Shown: positions 50,634 through 63,641 of the stretch, piece after piece
Layout of the letters: the number at the start of each line of letters is the position of its first letter
Numbering within the stretch: position 1 is the stretch's first letter
Source: Desulfovibrionaceae bacterium
GTDB taxonomy: Bacteria; Desulfobacterota; Desulfovibrionia; Desulfovibrionales; Desulfovibrionaceae
Direction: 5' to 3'
Length of the DNA: 64,000 nucleotides
Assembly (NCBI GenBank): GCA_015709315.1
Contig: JACCQI010000007.1
Span: forward strand, 1-64,000
Translations under genes and position numbers: made by a program
The notes under the pieces: model-generated
Told to the model about the DNA's origin: nothing
The model's database searches: none
What the model saw: only the letters and a program-made list of their open reading frames with translations

Positions 50634-51008
50634 CTAGTCTCCCAGCTTGGGGGATTCGCCCAGATGGCTCTTGCAAAGCCAAATGATGGAATGATGCCGG
50701 GAGTCGTAGTGGGGCTGAACGCCATGGTTCGTGCCGCAGACGGCACACACGTGCTCGGCTTCCCACTCACACTGGGGGTAGCAATCCATGTTGTTGAGCA
50801 TCTGGTTGAAACGGTTGATGATCGGAAACATGGGGTGCTCCGCGTGCCGCTTCCGGTCCTTGCTGTTCAACTTGCCGTTGTCGTTGACCTTGACCGTGAT
50901 CATGCGGGAGCGGTTGATGTACCCCTCCTTCTTGTTCATCACGATTTTGGTCGGCTCTTCCCACCGGCAGATGATTCGTTTTCGTTCCTGGTCAAAACGC
51001 ATGGACAT
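50634..51008 (-). CDS. Small Cys/His-rich protein of unknown function
   Basis: 124 residues, cytoplasmic, not recognised. The first 75 residues are charged (KRIICRWEEPTKIVMNKKEGYINRSRMITVKVNDNGKLNSKDRKRH). The C-terminal third holds a possible zinc site: CYPQCEWEAEHVCAVCG followed by HYDSRHHSIIWLCKSHLG. ATG 51008 is preceded by GGAGG. It lies 92 bp after the stop of the upstream Dabb gene and before its own terminator. Confidence 0.75.
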   Translation of the reverse strand: MSMRFDQERKRIICRWEEPTKIVMNKKEGYINRSRMITVKVNDNGKLNSKDRKRHAEHPMFPIINRFNQMLNNMDCYPQCEWEAEHVCAVCGTNHGVQPHYDSRHHSIIWLCKSHLGESPKLGD

Positions 51009-51099
51009 GGCGTCCTCCTTAACGCGACGAACTACTCCGTACCGACTATCGCCGCGTGTTTTTGGATTCACCTCGCACTCCCTCAATTCGTTCCCCCGC

Positions 51100-51405
51100 C
51101 TACCTGACAATATAATCCAGAACCCTTCGCGTCGCCGCGACCTTCTTCACGAAGGCCACGCACGCCTGGTGCTCCGGATGCGCCTGGTAATGATCAAGCG
51201 CGTTCTCGTCGTCGTGCTCGGAGCATAGCGCCACATGGCACTCCGGGTCCGCCGCGACGATTTCTGTGCCGACTTCCAAATTTCTGAGTCCATCAATGCG
51301 CCCGTTGAGCGCTTCCAACCTTTTTTTCATCTCGGCCGCGTTCTCCGCGGCTGAGGCGCCTTCCGCCTCATTCTTCAGCGTCCACATGACGATGTGTCTG
51401 ACCAC
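51100..51405 (-). CDS. Dabb (stress-responsive A/B barrel) family protein
   Basis: 101 residues. VVRHIVMWTLKNEAEGASAAENAAEMKKRLEALNGRIDGLRNLEVGTEI is characteristic of the Dabb ferredoxin-like barrel; the later HYQAHPEHQACVAFVKKVAATRRVLDYI completes it. These dimeric proteins are of diverse, often unknown role. GTG 51405 has AAGGAG 6 nt upstream and gives the usual N-terminus. Same strand as the downstream Cys-rich small protein. Confidence 0.85.
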   Translation of the reverse strand: MVRHIVMWTLKNEAEGASAAENAAEMKKRLEALNGRIDGLRNLEVGTEIVAADPECHVALCSEHDDENALDHYQAHPEHQACVAFVKKVAATRRVLDYIVR

Positions 51406-51577
51406 TGCTTGCTCCTTGAACAAATTCCGCTTTAATTTCGAGACGTTGACAAAAAAAGTGCCACCAGGCCGCATTTCCGGCTTATGTTACAATAAGCACA
51501 AAATACTTTTTTGTCACCCTGTCGCAATGATAAACGGACCCGTTACGGTTTTATATCCATTATTTTTTCACCCGCCG

Positions 51578-51593
51578 GTCCGAAATTTCGGAC
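51578..51593. promoter_or_regulatory. 16-bp palindrome upstream of the lactate sensor kinase gene
   Basis: GTCCGAAATTTCGGAC, a perfect palindrome with no spacer, 141 bp before the kinase start and 172 bp before the divergent Dabb start. Candidate operator. The remaining gap (51406-51734) is AT-rich in places and has a TTGACA at 51446-51451, but no further feature I can support. Confidence 0.5.
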
Positions 51594-51734
51594 TGGACAA
51601 CGAATTTCTTATATGGTCAATCGACACTTTGCACTTGCCGTGCCATTTTTTCACGGCCACGCGCAAAAGGTGTGCCTTTTGCATGCACCAGGGAAACGCA
51701 CCGCAACCCCGGCCGACCGCCGGCCCCGAGAAAC

Positions 51735-54368
51735 ATGAAACGAAACGCCATCCTGTCCGCCGCCTGCCTGCTCCTCTGCCTGTGGGCCGTTCCGGCCCTT
51801 GCCGAAAAGCCGAGCAAGAGCGTGCTCTACCTGAACTCCTACCACCACGGCTACCAGTGGTCCGACTCCATCATGGACGGCGTCCGCTCCGTGCTGGCGG
51901 GCAGCCAGTACAAGATCGACCTCCAGATCGAATACATGGACGCCAAGCGGTACAACTACAAGGATGTCACAGGCATGCTCCTCCGGCTGTACAAGGAGAA
52001 ATTCGTCCACGAGCGTTTCGACATCATCATCACCTCGGACAACGACGCCTTTTCCTTCGCCTCCCAGTACAGGGAGATTCTGTTTCCCGGAGTCCCGCTG
52101 GTCTTCTGCGGGGTCAACGACCTCAATCCCCGGGCCATGACCCAGGGAAATATGACCGGCGTGGTCGAGCAGTTCGACCTGAGCCGCACGCTGGACGTTG
52201 TCATGCGGCTGCACCCCGGCAAGAACCACATGATCGTGGTCGGCGACTCGTCCACCGCAGGCAACGCCATCCGGCACCAGATCGAAACCATCGTCCCGCA
52301 GTACAACAAGCCCCTGACCGTGGAATACTGGATCAACCTGTCCCTGGACACGGTCCTCGCCCGGGTGGAGACCCTGCCGGACAACTCCTTCCTCTTCTTC
52401 ATCCCCTACTATCAGGTCATCGACGGCCGGTTCCTGACCTCCGAGGAGGTCATGGAGTCCATCTACGCCCGGTCAAGCGTCCCGATCTACACCACCTGGG
52501 CGTTCCTGCTCGGCCACGGGGCCGTGGGCGGCAAGATGCTCTCCGGCTTCAAGCACGGCCAGACCGCGGCCAGCCTGGCCCTCGAAGTGCTGGACGGCAA
52601 GCGGCCCGACGACATCCCCGTGTACATGGAGACCACCGGAGAATACCGGTTCGACTACGCGGTGATGGAACGCCTTCACCTGGACATGGACCGTCTGCCG
52701 GAAGGAAGCACGATCATCAACGCCCCCAAGGCGTTCTACGAATTGCCCAAGGAACTGTTCTGGACCATCATCGTCAGCTTGGCCCTGCTCTGCATGGTGG
52801 TGGTGTTCCTGATCTTGACCATCGTCGAACGTCGCCGGGTGGAACAAAAGGTCAAGGACCAACTCGCCTTTCAGGAGATTCTCATGGACACCGTGCCCCA
52901 ACTCGTGTCCTGGAAGGACCGCAGGGGGCGGTACCTGGGGTCCAACCACGCCTTCGCCGAATTCTTCGGCTGTGAACGCGCCGAGGCCGTCATGGGCAAG
53001 ACCGCGCGCGAGGTCATGCGCGACCCGGACTACGTGGCCTGGTCCATGGATGCGGACCAGTCGGTCCTCTACCAGCACAAGGCCGTGCGGAAGGTCCGGC
53101 GCGAACTGGCCGACGCCCAGGGCGAACCCGCCTGGGTGGAAGTCAACAAGGTGCCCATCTCCGACAGGTCGGGACAGGTGGTCGGCGTGCTCAGCACGGC
53201 GGAGAACATCACCAAGGAGCGCAATCTGGAAAAACAGCTCCTCCAGTCCCAGAAAATGGAGGCCATCGGCACGCTGGCCGGCGGCATCGCCCATGATTTC
53301 AACAACATCCTGACCTCGATAATCAACTCCACCGAACTGGCCGTGAGCGACATCGACCCGGAATCCATGACCAACAAGGACCTCGAACGTGTGCTCAAGG
53401 CGGCCCGCAGGGGCGGCCGCGTGGTCAAGCAGATCCTCGCCTTCAGCCGCCCCTCCACCGAGGGATTCCGCCCCACGGACGTGGGCGCGGTGGTGAGCGA
53501 GGCCCTGGCACTCATGGAGTCGTCCATGCCCGGCAACATCGAGGTCCGCTCCCGCATCGCGGACAACATTCCCTGCGTGCTGGCCGACCCCACCCAGATT
53601 CACCAGACGGCCATGAACCTCTGCACCAACTCCTTCCACGCCCTGCGCTCCACCGGCGGAATCATCGAAGTGGGCGTGGATGTCGCCGAGCTGGAAAAGG
53701 ACGACGCCGACCTGCTCGGCCTGGCGCCCGGCGAATACGTCCACCTGGTCTTCGAGGACAACGGCCCCGGCATCCAGGCGGACATACTCGACAAGATATT
53801 CGACCCGTTCTTCACCACCAAGGACAAGACCGAGGGAACCGGGCTGGGACTGGCCGTGGTCCACGGCATCGTCCGCAGCCACAAGGGCGGCCTGCGCGTG
53901 ACGCCCCGTCCCGGCGGCGGCACGGTCTTCACCATCTACCTGCCGAAAAGCGCGGGGCTTTCCTTCGACTGCGCCGCAAACACCGGCGACACCCCGGCGT
54001 TCGGCATCCATGTCCTGTTCGTGGAGGACGACGCGGACCAGCTCGCCACCACCCCGCGCCTGCTCGAAGCCATGGGCTGCCGCGTCACGCCCCTCGGCGT
54101 GCCCGAGGAGGCCCTGGAGCTGACGGCCGACAACGGGGGCACCTTCGACCTGGTCATCACCGACTACGACATGCCGGGCCTTTCCGGCACCCAGCTCGCC
54201 GAACGCTTGGCGCGCTTCGCCCCGGACCTGCCCATCATCCTGATTTCCGGACGCGAGGACGCGGCCGGGGCCGCCGCGCACTTGCCGAACATCCGCCGCG
54301 TGATTATCAAGCCTTACGACAAGCACGACCTGTCCGAAGCCATCCGCTCGGTGCTCCCGAACGCATGA
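51735..54368 (+). CDS. lurS: Hybrid sensor histidine kinase with periplasmic ABC-substrate-binding-like domain (LurS-like)
   Basis: 877 residues. Signal or anchor helix 1-24, a periplasmic domain (about 25-330) of the ABC_sub_bind type (VLYLNSYHHGYQWSDSIMDGV, SDNDAFSFASQYREILFPGVPLVFCGVND), membrane helix (about 341-365), PAS domain (about 380-500), HisKA with His520 in GGIAHDFNNIL, HATPase (NLCTNSFHALRS, EDNGPGI, GTGLGLAVVHGIV), and a C-terminal receiver with Asp810. The position and partners match LurS of Desulfovibrio, which with LurR controls lactate oxidation genes; the symbol is assigned by context. The response regulator begins 10 bp later. Confidence 0.88.
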   Translation: MKRNAILSAACLLLCLWAVPALAEKPSKSVLYLNSYHHGYQWSDSIMDGVRSVLAGSQYKIDLQIEYMDAKRYNYKDVTGMLLRLYKEKFVHERFDIIITSDNDAFSFASQYREILFPGVPLVFCGVNDLNPRAMTQGNMTGVVEQFDLSRTLDVVMRLHPGKNHMIVVGDSSTAGNAIRHQIETIVPQYNKPLTVEYWINLSLDTVLARVETLPDNSFLFFIPYYQVIDGRFLTSEEVMESIYARSSVPIYTTWAFLLGHGAVGGKMLSGFKHGQTAASLALEVLDGKRPDDIPVYMETTGEYRFDYAVMERLHLDMDRLPEGSTIINAPKAFYELPKELFWTIIVSLALLCMVVVFLILTIVERRRVEQKVKDQLAFQEILMDTVPQLVSWKDRRGRYLGSNHAFAEFFGCERAEAVMGKTAREVMRDPDYVAWSMDADQSVLYQHKAVRKVRRELADAQGEPAWVEVNKVPISDRSGQVVGVLSTAENITKERNLEKQLLQSQKMEAIGTLAGGIAHDFNNILTSIINSTELAVSDIDPESMTNKDLERVLKAARRGGRVVKQILAFSRPSTEGFRPTDVGAVVSEALALMESSMPGNIEVRSRIADNIPCVLADPTQIHQTAMNLCTNSFHALRSTGGIIEVGVDVAELEKDDADLLGLAPGEYVHLVFEDNGPGIQADILDKIFDPFFTTKDKTEGTGLGLAVVHGIVRSHKGGLRVTPRPGGGTVFTIYLPKSAGLSFDCAANTGDTPAFGIHVLFVEDDADQLATTPRLLEAMGCRVTPLGVPEEALELTADNGGTFDLVITDYDMPGLSGTQLAERLARFAPDLPIILISGREDAAGAAAHLPNIRRVIIKPYDKHDLSEAIRSVLPNA

Positions 54369-54378
54369 GGAATTGCCT

Positions 54379-55821
54379 GTGGCACGTATACTGATTATCG
54401 ACGACGACCATGAAATCTGCGAAACCATGGAAAGCCTGATCACCAGGCTCTCCCACGAATGCGCGGCGGCCCACACCCTGGACCAGGGACTCCGGCTGGC
54501 CCGTGGGGGGGAGTTCGACGTGATCTTCCTGGACGTCCGCCTGCCCGACGGCAACGGCCTGGACGTCCTGCCCCAGATCATGGACATCCCCAATCCGCCC
54601 GAGGTCATCATCCTCACCGGCAGGGGCGATCCCGACGGCGCGGAACTGGCCATCCGGGGCGGCGTCTGGGACTACCTGCTCAAGCCGTCCAGCGTGCGCG
54701 AGATATCCCTGACCCTGGGCCGCGCCCTGAAATATCACGACGAAAAAGCCGGGCGCGGCGGCGAGGGCGCGCTCGACCTGTCCGGCGTGGTGGGCGACAG
54801 CCCGTCCATCAAGGCCCGCTTCAACCTGCTGGCCCAGGCGGCCCGGTCCGACTCCAACGTCCTCATCACCGGACAGACCGGCACGGGCAAGGAGCTGTTC
54901 GCCGCCACCATCCACCAGAACTCCAAGCGGAAATCCAGCGACTTCGTGGTCGTGGACTGCGCGGGCCTTACCGAGACCCTGCTGGAGTCCACCCTCTACG
55001 GCCACCGCAAAGGCTCGTTCACCGGCGCGCAGGCGGACCGCATCGGCCTGATAAAGACCGCCGACGGCGGCACCCTGTTCCTGGACGAGGTGGGCGAAAT
55101 GCCGCTGTCCATGCAGAAAGCCTTTCTGCGCGTGCTTCAGGAACGCACCTTCCGGCCCGTGGGCGACACACGGGAGCAGACCTCGGACTTCCGGCTCATA
55201 GCCGCCACCAACCGCGACCTGGACGACATGGTCGCAAAGGGCGAATTCCGCAAGGACCTGCTCTACCGGCTGAAGACCATGCACATCCACCTGCCGCCGC
55301 TCGTCGAGCGGCCCGAGGACATCCGGTCCCTGAGCGTGTTCCGGGTTCGCCGGCTCTGCAAGCAGTACGGCATGTCGCCCAAGAATTTCGGCTCTGACTT
55401 TCACGCGGCGCTCATGAGCTACGACTGGCCCGGCAACGTGCGGGAACTGTTCAACGTCCTGGAGCGTGCCGTGGTGGCCTCGGAAGATGAAAAAACCCTG
55501 TACGCCATGCACCTGCCGCGCGAATTCCGCATCCAGCTGGCCAAGGCGCAGATCGCCCGGCTGACCACGCCCGAAAGCGACCAGGGGGACCTGGACAAGC
55601 TGGACAACGAACCCGCGGGCCGCATCGGGCAGGACATCTTCGAAGACATCTTCGAGAAGGAACTGCCCACCCTCAGGGACTTCAAGTCCATGGCGGAAAA
55701 GGTCTACCTGACCGAGTTGATCCGCCAATGCGGCGGCGATCTCCCCCGCATCCTGGAGGCGTCCAAGCTGTCCCGGTCCCACTTCTACAGCCTGCTCAAG
55801 AAATACGGCCTGTCCCTGTAA
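54379..55821 (+). CDS. lurR: Sigma-54-dependent response regulator (LurR-like)
   Basis: 480 residues: receiver domain (about 1-120, [21 protein letters not shown]), AAA+ domain with Walker A GQTGTGKE, the sigma-54 loop GSFTGA, and an intact Walker [10 protein letters not shown], then a C-terminal Fis-type HTH ([24 protein letters not shown]). Start GTG 54379, with GAGGA 7 nt upstream; a TTG two codons earlier is also open. Activates sigma-54 promoters; the obvious target is por, whose promoter has a TGGCAC-N5-TTGAG element. The lactate-regulon role is inferred from synteny. Confidence 0.9.
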   Translation: MARILIIDDDHEICETMESLITRLSHECAAAHTLDQGLRLARGGEFDVIFLDVRLPDGNGLDVLPQIMDIPNPPEVIILTGRGDPDGAELAIRGGVWDYLLKPSSVREISLTLGRALKYHDEKAGRGGEGALDLSGVVGDSPSIKARFNLLAQAARSDSNVLITGQTGTGKELFAATIHQNSKRKSSDFVVVDCAGLTETLLESTLYGHRKGSFTGAQADRIGLIKTADGGTLFLDEVGEMPLSMQKAFLRVLQERTFRPVGDTREQTSDFRLIAATNRDLDDMVAKGEFRKDLLYRLKTMHIHLPPLVERPEDIRSLSVFRVRRLCKQYGMSPKNFGSDFHAALMSYDWPGNVRELFNVLERAVVASEDEKTLYAMHLPREFRIQLAKAQIARLTTPESDQGDLDKLDNEPAGRIGQDIFEDIFEKELPTLRDFKSMAEKVYLTELIRQCGGDLPRILEASKLSRSHFYSLLKKYGLSL

Positions 55822-55830
55822 GGAAGCCGC

Positions 55831-56394
55831 ATGCCCGAATTCAGCTCCTACTGCGATTTCTGCCTGAACCGCGCCCCGGACGACCTGGACCGCGCCTACC
55901 ACGACACCCAGTACGGCTTTCCCCTGGACGACGACAACGAGCTGTTCGGCCGCCTGCTCCTGGAGATCAACCAGGCGGGTTTGAGCTGGCGGACCATCCT
56001 CGCCAAGCAGGACGATTTCCGGCGCGCCTACTCCGGGTTCGACATCGACGCCGTGGCCGCATACGGCGACACGGACCGGGAGCGGCTGCTCGCCGACGCC
56101 GGGATCATCCGCAACAAGCTCAAGGTGGGCGCGGCCATTCACAACGCCCAGGTTATCCGGGAGCTGCGGAACGGCTTCGGCTCCTTCAAAGGCTGGCTCG
56201 ACGCCCACCACCCGCTGTCCAAAGCGGAGTGGACCAAACTCTTCAAGCGCCATTTCAAATTCGTGGGCGGCGAGATCGTGGGCGAATTCCTCATGTCCAC
56301 CGGCTACCTCAGGGGCGCGCACGTCGAGTCCTGCCCCGTGTTCCGGCGCATCCTGGAAACCGGCCCGGCCTGGGCCGCCGCAGAAAGGCCGTAG
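55831..56394 (+). CDS. tag: DNA-3-methyladenine glycosylase I
   Basis: 187 residues, Tag family: removes 3-methyladenine from alkylated DNA. RAYHDTQYGFPLDDDNELFGRLLLEINQAGLSWRTILAKQDDFRRAYSGFD is characteristic, and the zinc-site residues at both ends are present (YCDFC near the N-terminus, GAHVESCPVF near the C-terminus). It starts 9 bp after lurR and so is probably transcribed with the two-component genes, an unexpected partner for them. Confidence 0.93.
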   Translation: MPEFSSYCDFCLNRAPDDLDRAYHDTQYGFPLDDDNELFGRLLLEINQAGLSWRTILAKQDDFRRAYSGFDIDAVAAYGDTDRERLLADAGIIRNKLKVGAAIHNAQVIRELRNGFGSFKGWLDAHHPLSKAEWTKLFKRHFKFVGGEIVGEFLMSTGYLRGAHVESCPVFRRILETGPAWAAAERP

Positions 56395-56558
56395 ACGCCG
56401 TCCTTTTTTTCGGACTGGCGTTCAACGGCATTTCTCCCCTTCCACTCCGCAATAGCCCGTAAGCCGGGCACTTTTCACCCGTCGCGCGACCTCGGGCAGT
56501 CTTCTTTTTCAGACTGCCTCCCCGCGCGCCCGACCGGAAAAACAACCACCAATTGCAA

Positions 56559-56572
56559 TTCAAGCATTTGAA
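56559..56572. promoter_or_regulatory. Inverted repeat TTCAA-GCAT-TTGAA upstream of por
   Basis: Perfect 5-bp arms in AT-rich DNA, about 45 bp upstream of the sigma-54 promoter element. Well placed as an activator (LurR-type) site; the same strand carries neighbouring AATT-rich half repeats. Confidence 0.5.
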
Positions 56573-56584
56573 ATTCATTAATAA

Positions 56585-60286
<3,702 letters not shown>

Positions 60287-60299
60287 ACGCCTGATGTTC

Positions 60300-60349
60300 G
60301 TGCGGGGCGGAGCCTTTTGTGGAGGCTTTGCCTGGGTTCCGCCCCGCAC
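60300..60349 (+). repeat. Long intercistronic hairpin between por and the lactate permease gene
   Basis: GTGCGGGGCGGA and TCCGCCCCGCAC (12-bp perfect arms) with an inner stem (GCC...GGC). No long T tract follows. It may set differential expression of por and the permease by partial termination or by protecting the por mRNA 3' end. Confidence 0.6.
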
Positions 60350-60398
60350 CGTTTAAACTTTGTGAACCACCGCGTTCACTGCTATGGAGGTCTGTCTA

Positions 60399-62108
60399 AT
60401 GTCATTGGAAGTTCTTGCACTCGTAGCCTTGCTGCCCATCCTGGTGGCGCTCGTTCTCATGGTGGGCATGCGCTGGCCCGCCACCAAAGCCATGCCGCTG
60501 GCGTGGCTGACCGCCGCGGCCGGAGCCGTTCTCGTCTGGGGACTGCCCGCCACGTATGTGGCCGCCCTGACCCTTCAGGGATTCGTCACCGCCATCGGCA
60601 TCCTGATCATCGTCTTCGGCGCCATCCTGATCCTGCGCACGCTGCAACAATCCGGCGGAATGGAAACCATTCAGTACGGCATGCAGAACATCACCCCCGA
60701 CCGCCGCATCCAGGCGATCATCATCGGATACATGTTCGCCGCCTTCCTGGAAGGCGCCGCGGGCTTCGGCACCCCGGCCGCACTGGCCGCGCCGCTGCTC
60801 CTGTCCCTGGGCTTCCCGCCCCTGGCCGCCGCCATCATCTGTCTGGTCTTCAACTCCTTCCCGGTCACCTTCGGCGCGGTCGGCACCCCCGTGGTCCTAG
60901 GCCTGAAGTTCCTGGCTCCCGGCGTCGAGCAGGCTGTGGCCACCGGCGCGGCGGGCGTCAACTTCTCCAACATGGGCGAATTCATCGGCGTGGTCGGCCA
61001 GTGGGCCACCCTCATGCACCTGGGCATGATCTTCATCCTGCCCATCTTCATGCTCGGCTTCATCACCCGCTTCTTCGGCCCCGAACGGAGCTGGAAGCCC
61101 GGCCTGGCCGCCTGGAAATTCTGCGTATTCGCCGCCGTGGCCTTCACCATCCCCTACCTGATCTTCGCCTGGAAAGTCGGTCCCGAATTCCCCGCCCTCA
61201 TCGGCGGCCTGGTGGGCCTCGGCATCATCATCGCCGGCGCCAAGATGGGCTTCTGCATGCCCAAGACCACCTGGAACTTCGGCGATCCCGCCAAGTGGGA
61301 CAAGGAATGGACCGGCTCGGTCTCCTGTGACTGCGCCGACTTCAAGCCGCACATGAGCCAGTTCAAGGCATGGCTGCCGTACATCCTGATCGGCCTCATC
61401 CTGGTCGTGACCCGCATTCCCGAACTCGGCCTCAAGGGCATGCTCTCCTCCCAGGCCATCAAGTTCTCCGCCATTCTCGGATTCAAGTCCGTCAACGCCT
61501 CCATTGCGTACCTGTACCTGCCCGGCACCATTCCCTTCACCCTGGTCGCCCTGCTGACCGTATTCATCCACGGCATCCCCGGCGCCAAGGTGAAGACCGC
61601 CTGGACCCAGGCCATCGTGACCATGAAGAACCCCACCATCGCCCTGTTCGCGGCGGTCGCCCTGGTGTCCATCTTCCGCGGCTCCGGCATCGCCGACGCC
61701 GCCCTGAACCCCCACAACTACCCGTCCATGCCGCTGGCCATGGCCAAGGCCGTCGCCGGCATCACCGGCAACGCCTGGCCCATGTTCGCCTCGTTCGTGG
61801 GCGGCCTGGGCGCGTTCATCACCGGCTCGAACACCGTGTCCGACCTCCTGTTCGCCGAATTCCAGTGGGGCGTCGCCGCCCAGCTCGAACTGCCCCGCCA
61901 GATCATCGTGGCCGCCCAGGCCGTCGGCGGCGGCATGGGCAACATGGTCTGCATCCACAACATCGTCGCCGCCTGCGCCGTGGTCGGCCTGTCCGGCATG
62001 GAAGGCCAGATCCTCAAGCGGACCATATGGCCCTTCCTGCTGTACGGCACCGTGGTCGGCATCGTGGCCACGCTGATGTGCTTCGTGTTCCTGCCCGGCC
62101 TGTTCTAG
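60399..62108 (+). CDS. lctP: L-lactate permease LctP/LldP family
   Basis: 569 residues, about 13 membrane helices. [32 protein letters not shown] and [17 protein letters not shown] are the family hallmark; late [28 protein letters not shown] closes the domain. Imports lactate (and possibly glycolate) with protons. Start ATG 60399 with GGAGG 8 nt upstream; an ATG 15 bp earlier overlaps the ribosome-binding site. Between por and the FAD lactate dehydrogenase, so substrate entry and oxidation are encoded together. Confidence 0.96.
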   Translation: MSLEVLALVALLPILVALVLMVGMRWPATKAMPLAWLTAAAGAVLVWGLPATYVAALTLQGFVTAIGILIIVFGAILILRTLQQSGGMETIQYGMQNITPDRRIQAIIIGYMFAAFLEGAAGFGTPAALAAPLLLSLGFPPLAAAIICLVFNSFPVTFGAVGTPVVLGLKFLAPGVEQAVATGAAGVNFSNMGEFIGVVGQWATLMHLGMIFILPIFMLGFITRFFGPERSWKPGLAAWKFCVFAAVAFTIPYLIFAWKVGPEFPALIGGLVGLGIIIAGAKMGFCMPKTTWNFGDPAKWDKEWTGSVSCDCADFKPHMSQFKAWLPYILIGLILVVTRIPELGLKGMLSSQAIKFSAILGFKSVNASIAYLYLPGTIPFTLVALLTVFIHGIPGAKVKTAWTQAIVTMKNPTIALFAAVALVSIFRGSGIADAALNPHNYPSMPLAMAKAVAGITGNAWPMFASFVGGLGAFITGSNTVSDLLFAEFQWGVAAQLELPRQIIVAAQAVGGGMGNMVCIHNIVAACAVVGLSGMEGQILKRTIWPFLLYGTVVGIVATLMCFVFLPGLF

Positions 62109-62118
62109 AAATAAACCC

Positions 62119-62144
62119 GGGAGAGGCGGAAAACCGCCTCTCCC
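62119..62144 (+). repeat. Intercistronic hairpin after the lactate permease gene
   Basis: GGGAGAGGCGG-AAAA-CCGCCTCTCCC, perfect 11-bp stem, 10 bp after the stop. Not followed by T residues; probably an RNA-stability element within the operon. Confidence 0.6.
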
Positions 62145-62251
62145 GTTGCCTCGGGAACCAAATGTGATATTGATCGGGAAAACCCGTCGCCGCAACAACA
62201 ACCCCGCCGGGCGACAAACTCCGGCGAATGATATTTTTCAAGGAGCATCTT

Positions 62252-63637
62252 ATGAGCAATGACGCCCTCGCAAAGGAATTCAAGGCCGTGGTCGGCGCCG
62301 AAAACGTCATGACCAGCGAAACCGACCGCCATTCCTATTCCTATGACGCCGCGGTCCTGGACTCGGTCATGCCCGCATTGGTGGTCCGCCCCGAAACCAG
62401 CGAGGCCTTGGGCGCGGTCACCAAGCTGTGCAACGACAACGGCCTGCCGCTGACCGTGCGCGGTTCCGGCACCAACCTCTCCGGGGGCACCATCCCCCAT
62501 CCCGGCGGCGTCGTGGTCCTGACCAACGGACTGAACCGCATCCTGGAGATCAACGAGGCGGACATGTACGCCGTGGTCGAACCCGGCGTGATCACCGCCA
62601 CCTTCGCCGCCGAAGTGGCCAAGCGCGGCCTGTTCTATCCCCCGGACCCGGGCTCCCAGACCGTTTCCACGCTGGGCGGCAACGTGGCCGAGAACGCGGG
62701 CGGCCTGCGCGGCCTCAAGTACGGCGTGACCAAGGACTACGTCATGGGCGTGGACTTCTGGGACGTCAACGGCGAGCTGATCAAGTCCGGCTCCCGCACG
62801 GTCAAGTGCGTCACCGGCTACAACCTGGCCGGTCTCATGGTCGCCAGCGAAGGCACGCTGGGCGTGTTCGACAAGATCATCCTCAAGCTCGTTCCCCCGG
62901 CGCAGGCCGCCAAGTCCATGATGGCCGTGTTCCCGTCCATGAAGGCCGCCTCCGAGACCGTGGCCGCCATCATCGCCAACAAGATCGTGCCCGCCACGCT
63001 CGAAATGATGGACAACTTCACCATCCGCACCGTCGAGAACTTCCGCGGCGCGGGCCTGCCCACCGACGCGGCCGCCCTGCTGCTCATCGAGGTGGACGGC
63101 CACCCCGCCCAGGTGGAGGACGAGGCCGCCGTGGTCGAGAGGATCTGCAAGGAGAACGGGGCCACCGAGCTGAAGGTCGCCAAGGACGCCGCCGAGCGCA
63201 ACGCCGTGTGGCAGGCCCGCCGCGACGCCCTGCCCGCCCTGGCCAAGCTCAGGCCCACCTGCGTGCTGGAAGACGCCACCGTGCCGCGCTCCAAGATCCC
63301 GGCCATGATCGAGGCCCTGGAAGACATCGCCCAAAAGCTCGATCTGACCATCGGCACCTTCGGCCACGCGGGCGACGGCAACCTGCACCCCACCATCCTG
63401 ACCGACAAGCGGAACAAGGCCGAGTGGGAACGCGTGGAAAAGGGCATCGACATGATCTTCGACCGCGCCTTGGCCCTGGGCGGCACCCTGTCCGGCGAAC
63501 ACGGCATCGGCCTGGCCAAGGCCAAATACCTGGAGCAGGAAACCTCCAGGGGCACCCTGGCCTACTCCCGCCGCATGAAGTCCGTGCTCGACCCCAAGGG
63601 CATCCTCAATCCCGGCAAGATCGTCACTGGGGAGTAG
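62252..63637 (+). CDS. FAD-binding lactate/glycolate dehydrogenase (GlcD/Dld type)
   Basis: 461 residues. FAD_binding_4 domain (about 35-215: VRGSGTNLSGGTIPHPGGVV, then the PGSQTVSTLGGNVAENAGG flavin loop) and a FAD-linked oxidase C-terminal domain with FGHAGDGNLHPT and LSGEHGIG. In Desulfovibrio the gene in this position is taken to be D-lactate dehydrogenase, feeding electrons through the Fe-S subunit encoded next. ATG 62252 has AAGGAG 6 nt upstream. 4 bp to the Fe-S gene. Confidence 0.93.
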   Translation: MSNDALAKEFKAVVGAENVMTSETDRHSYSYDAAVLDSVMPALVVRPETSEALGAVTKLCNDNGLPLTVRGSGTNLSGGTIPHPGGVVVLTNGLNRILEINEADMYAVVEPGVITATFAAEVAKRGLFYPPDPGSQTVSTLGGNVAENAGGLRGLKYGVTKDYVMGVDFWDVNGELIKSGSRTVKCVTGYNLAGLMVASEGTLGVFDKIILKLVPPAQAAKSMMAVFPSMKAASETVAAIIANKIVPATLEMMDNFTIRTVENFRGAGLPTDAAALLLIEVDGHPAQVEDEAAVVERICKENGATELKVAKDAAERNAVWQARRDALPALAKLRPTCVLEDATVPRSKIPAMIEALEDIAQKLDLTIGTFGHAGDGNLHPTILTDKRNKAEWERVEKGIDMIFDRALALGGTLSGEHGIGLAKAKYLEQETSRGTLAYSRRMKSVLDPKGILNPGKIVTGE

Positions 63638-63641
63638 CGCC

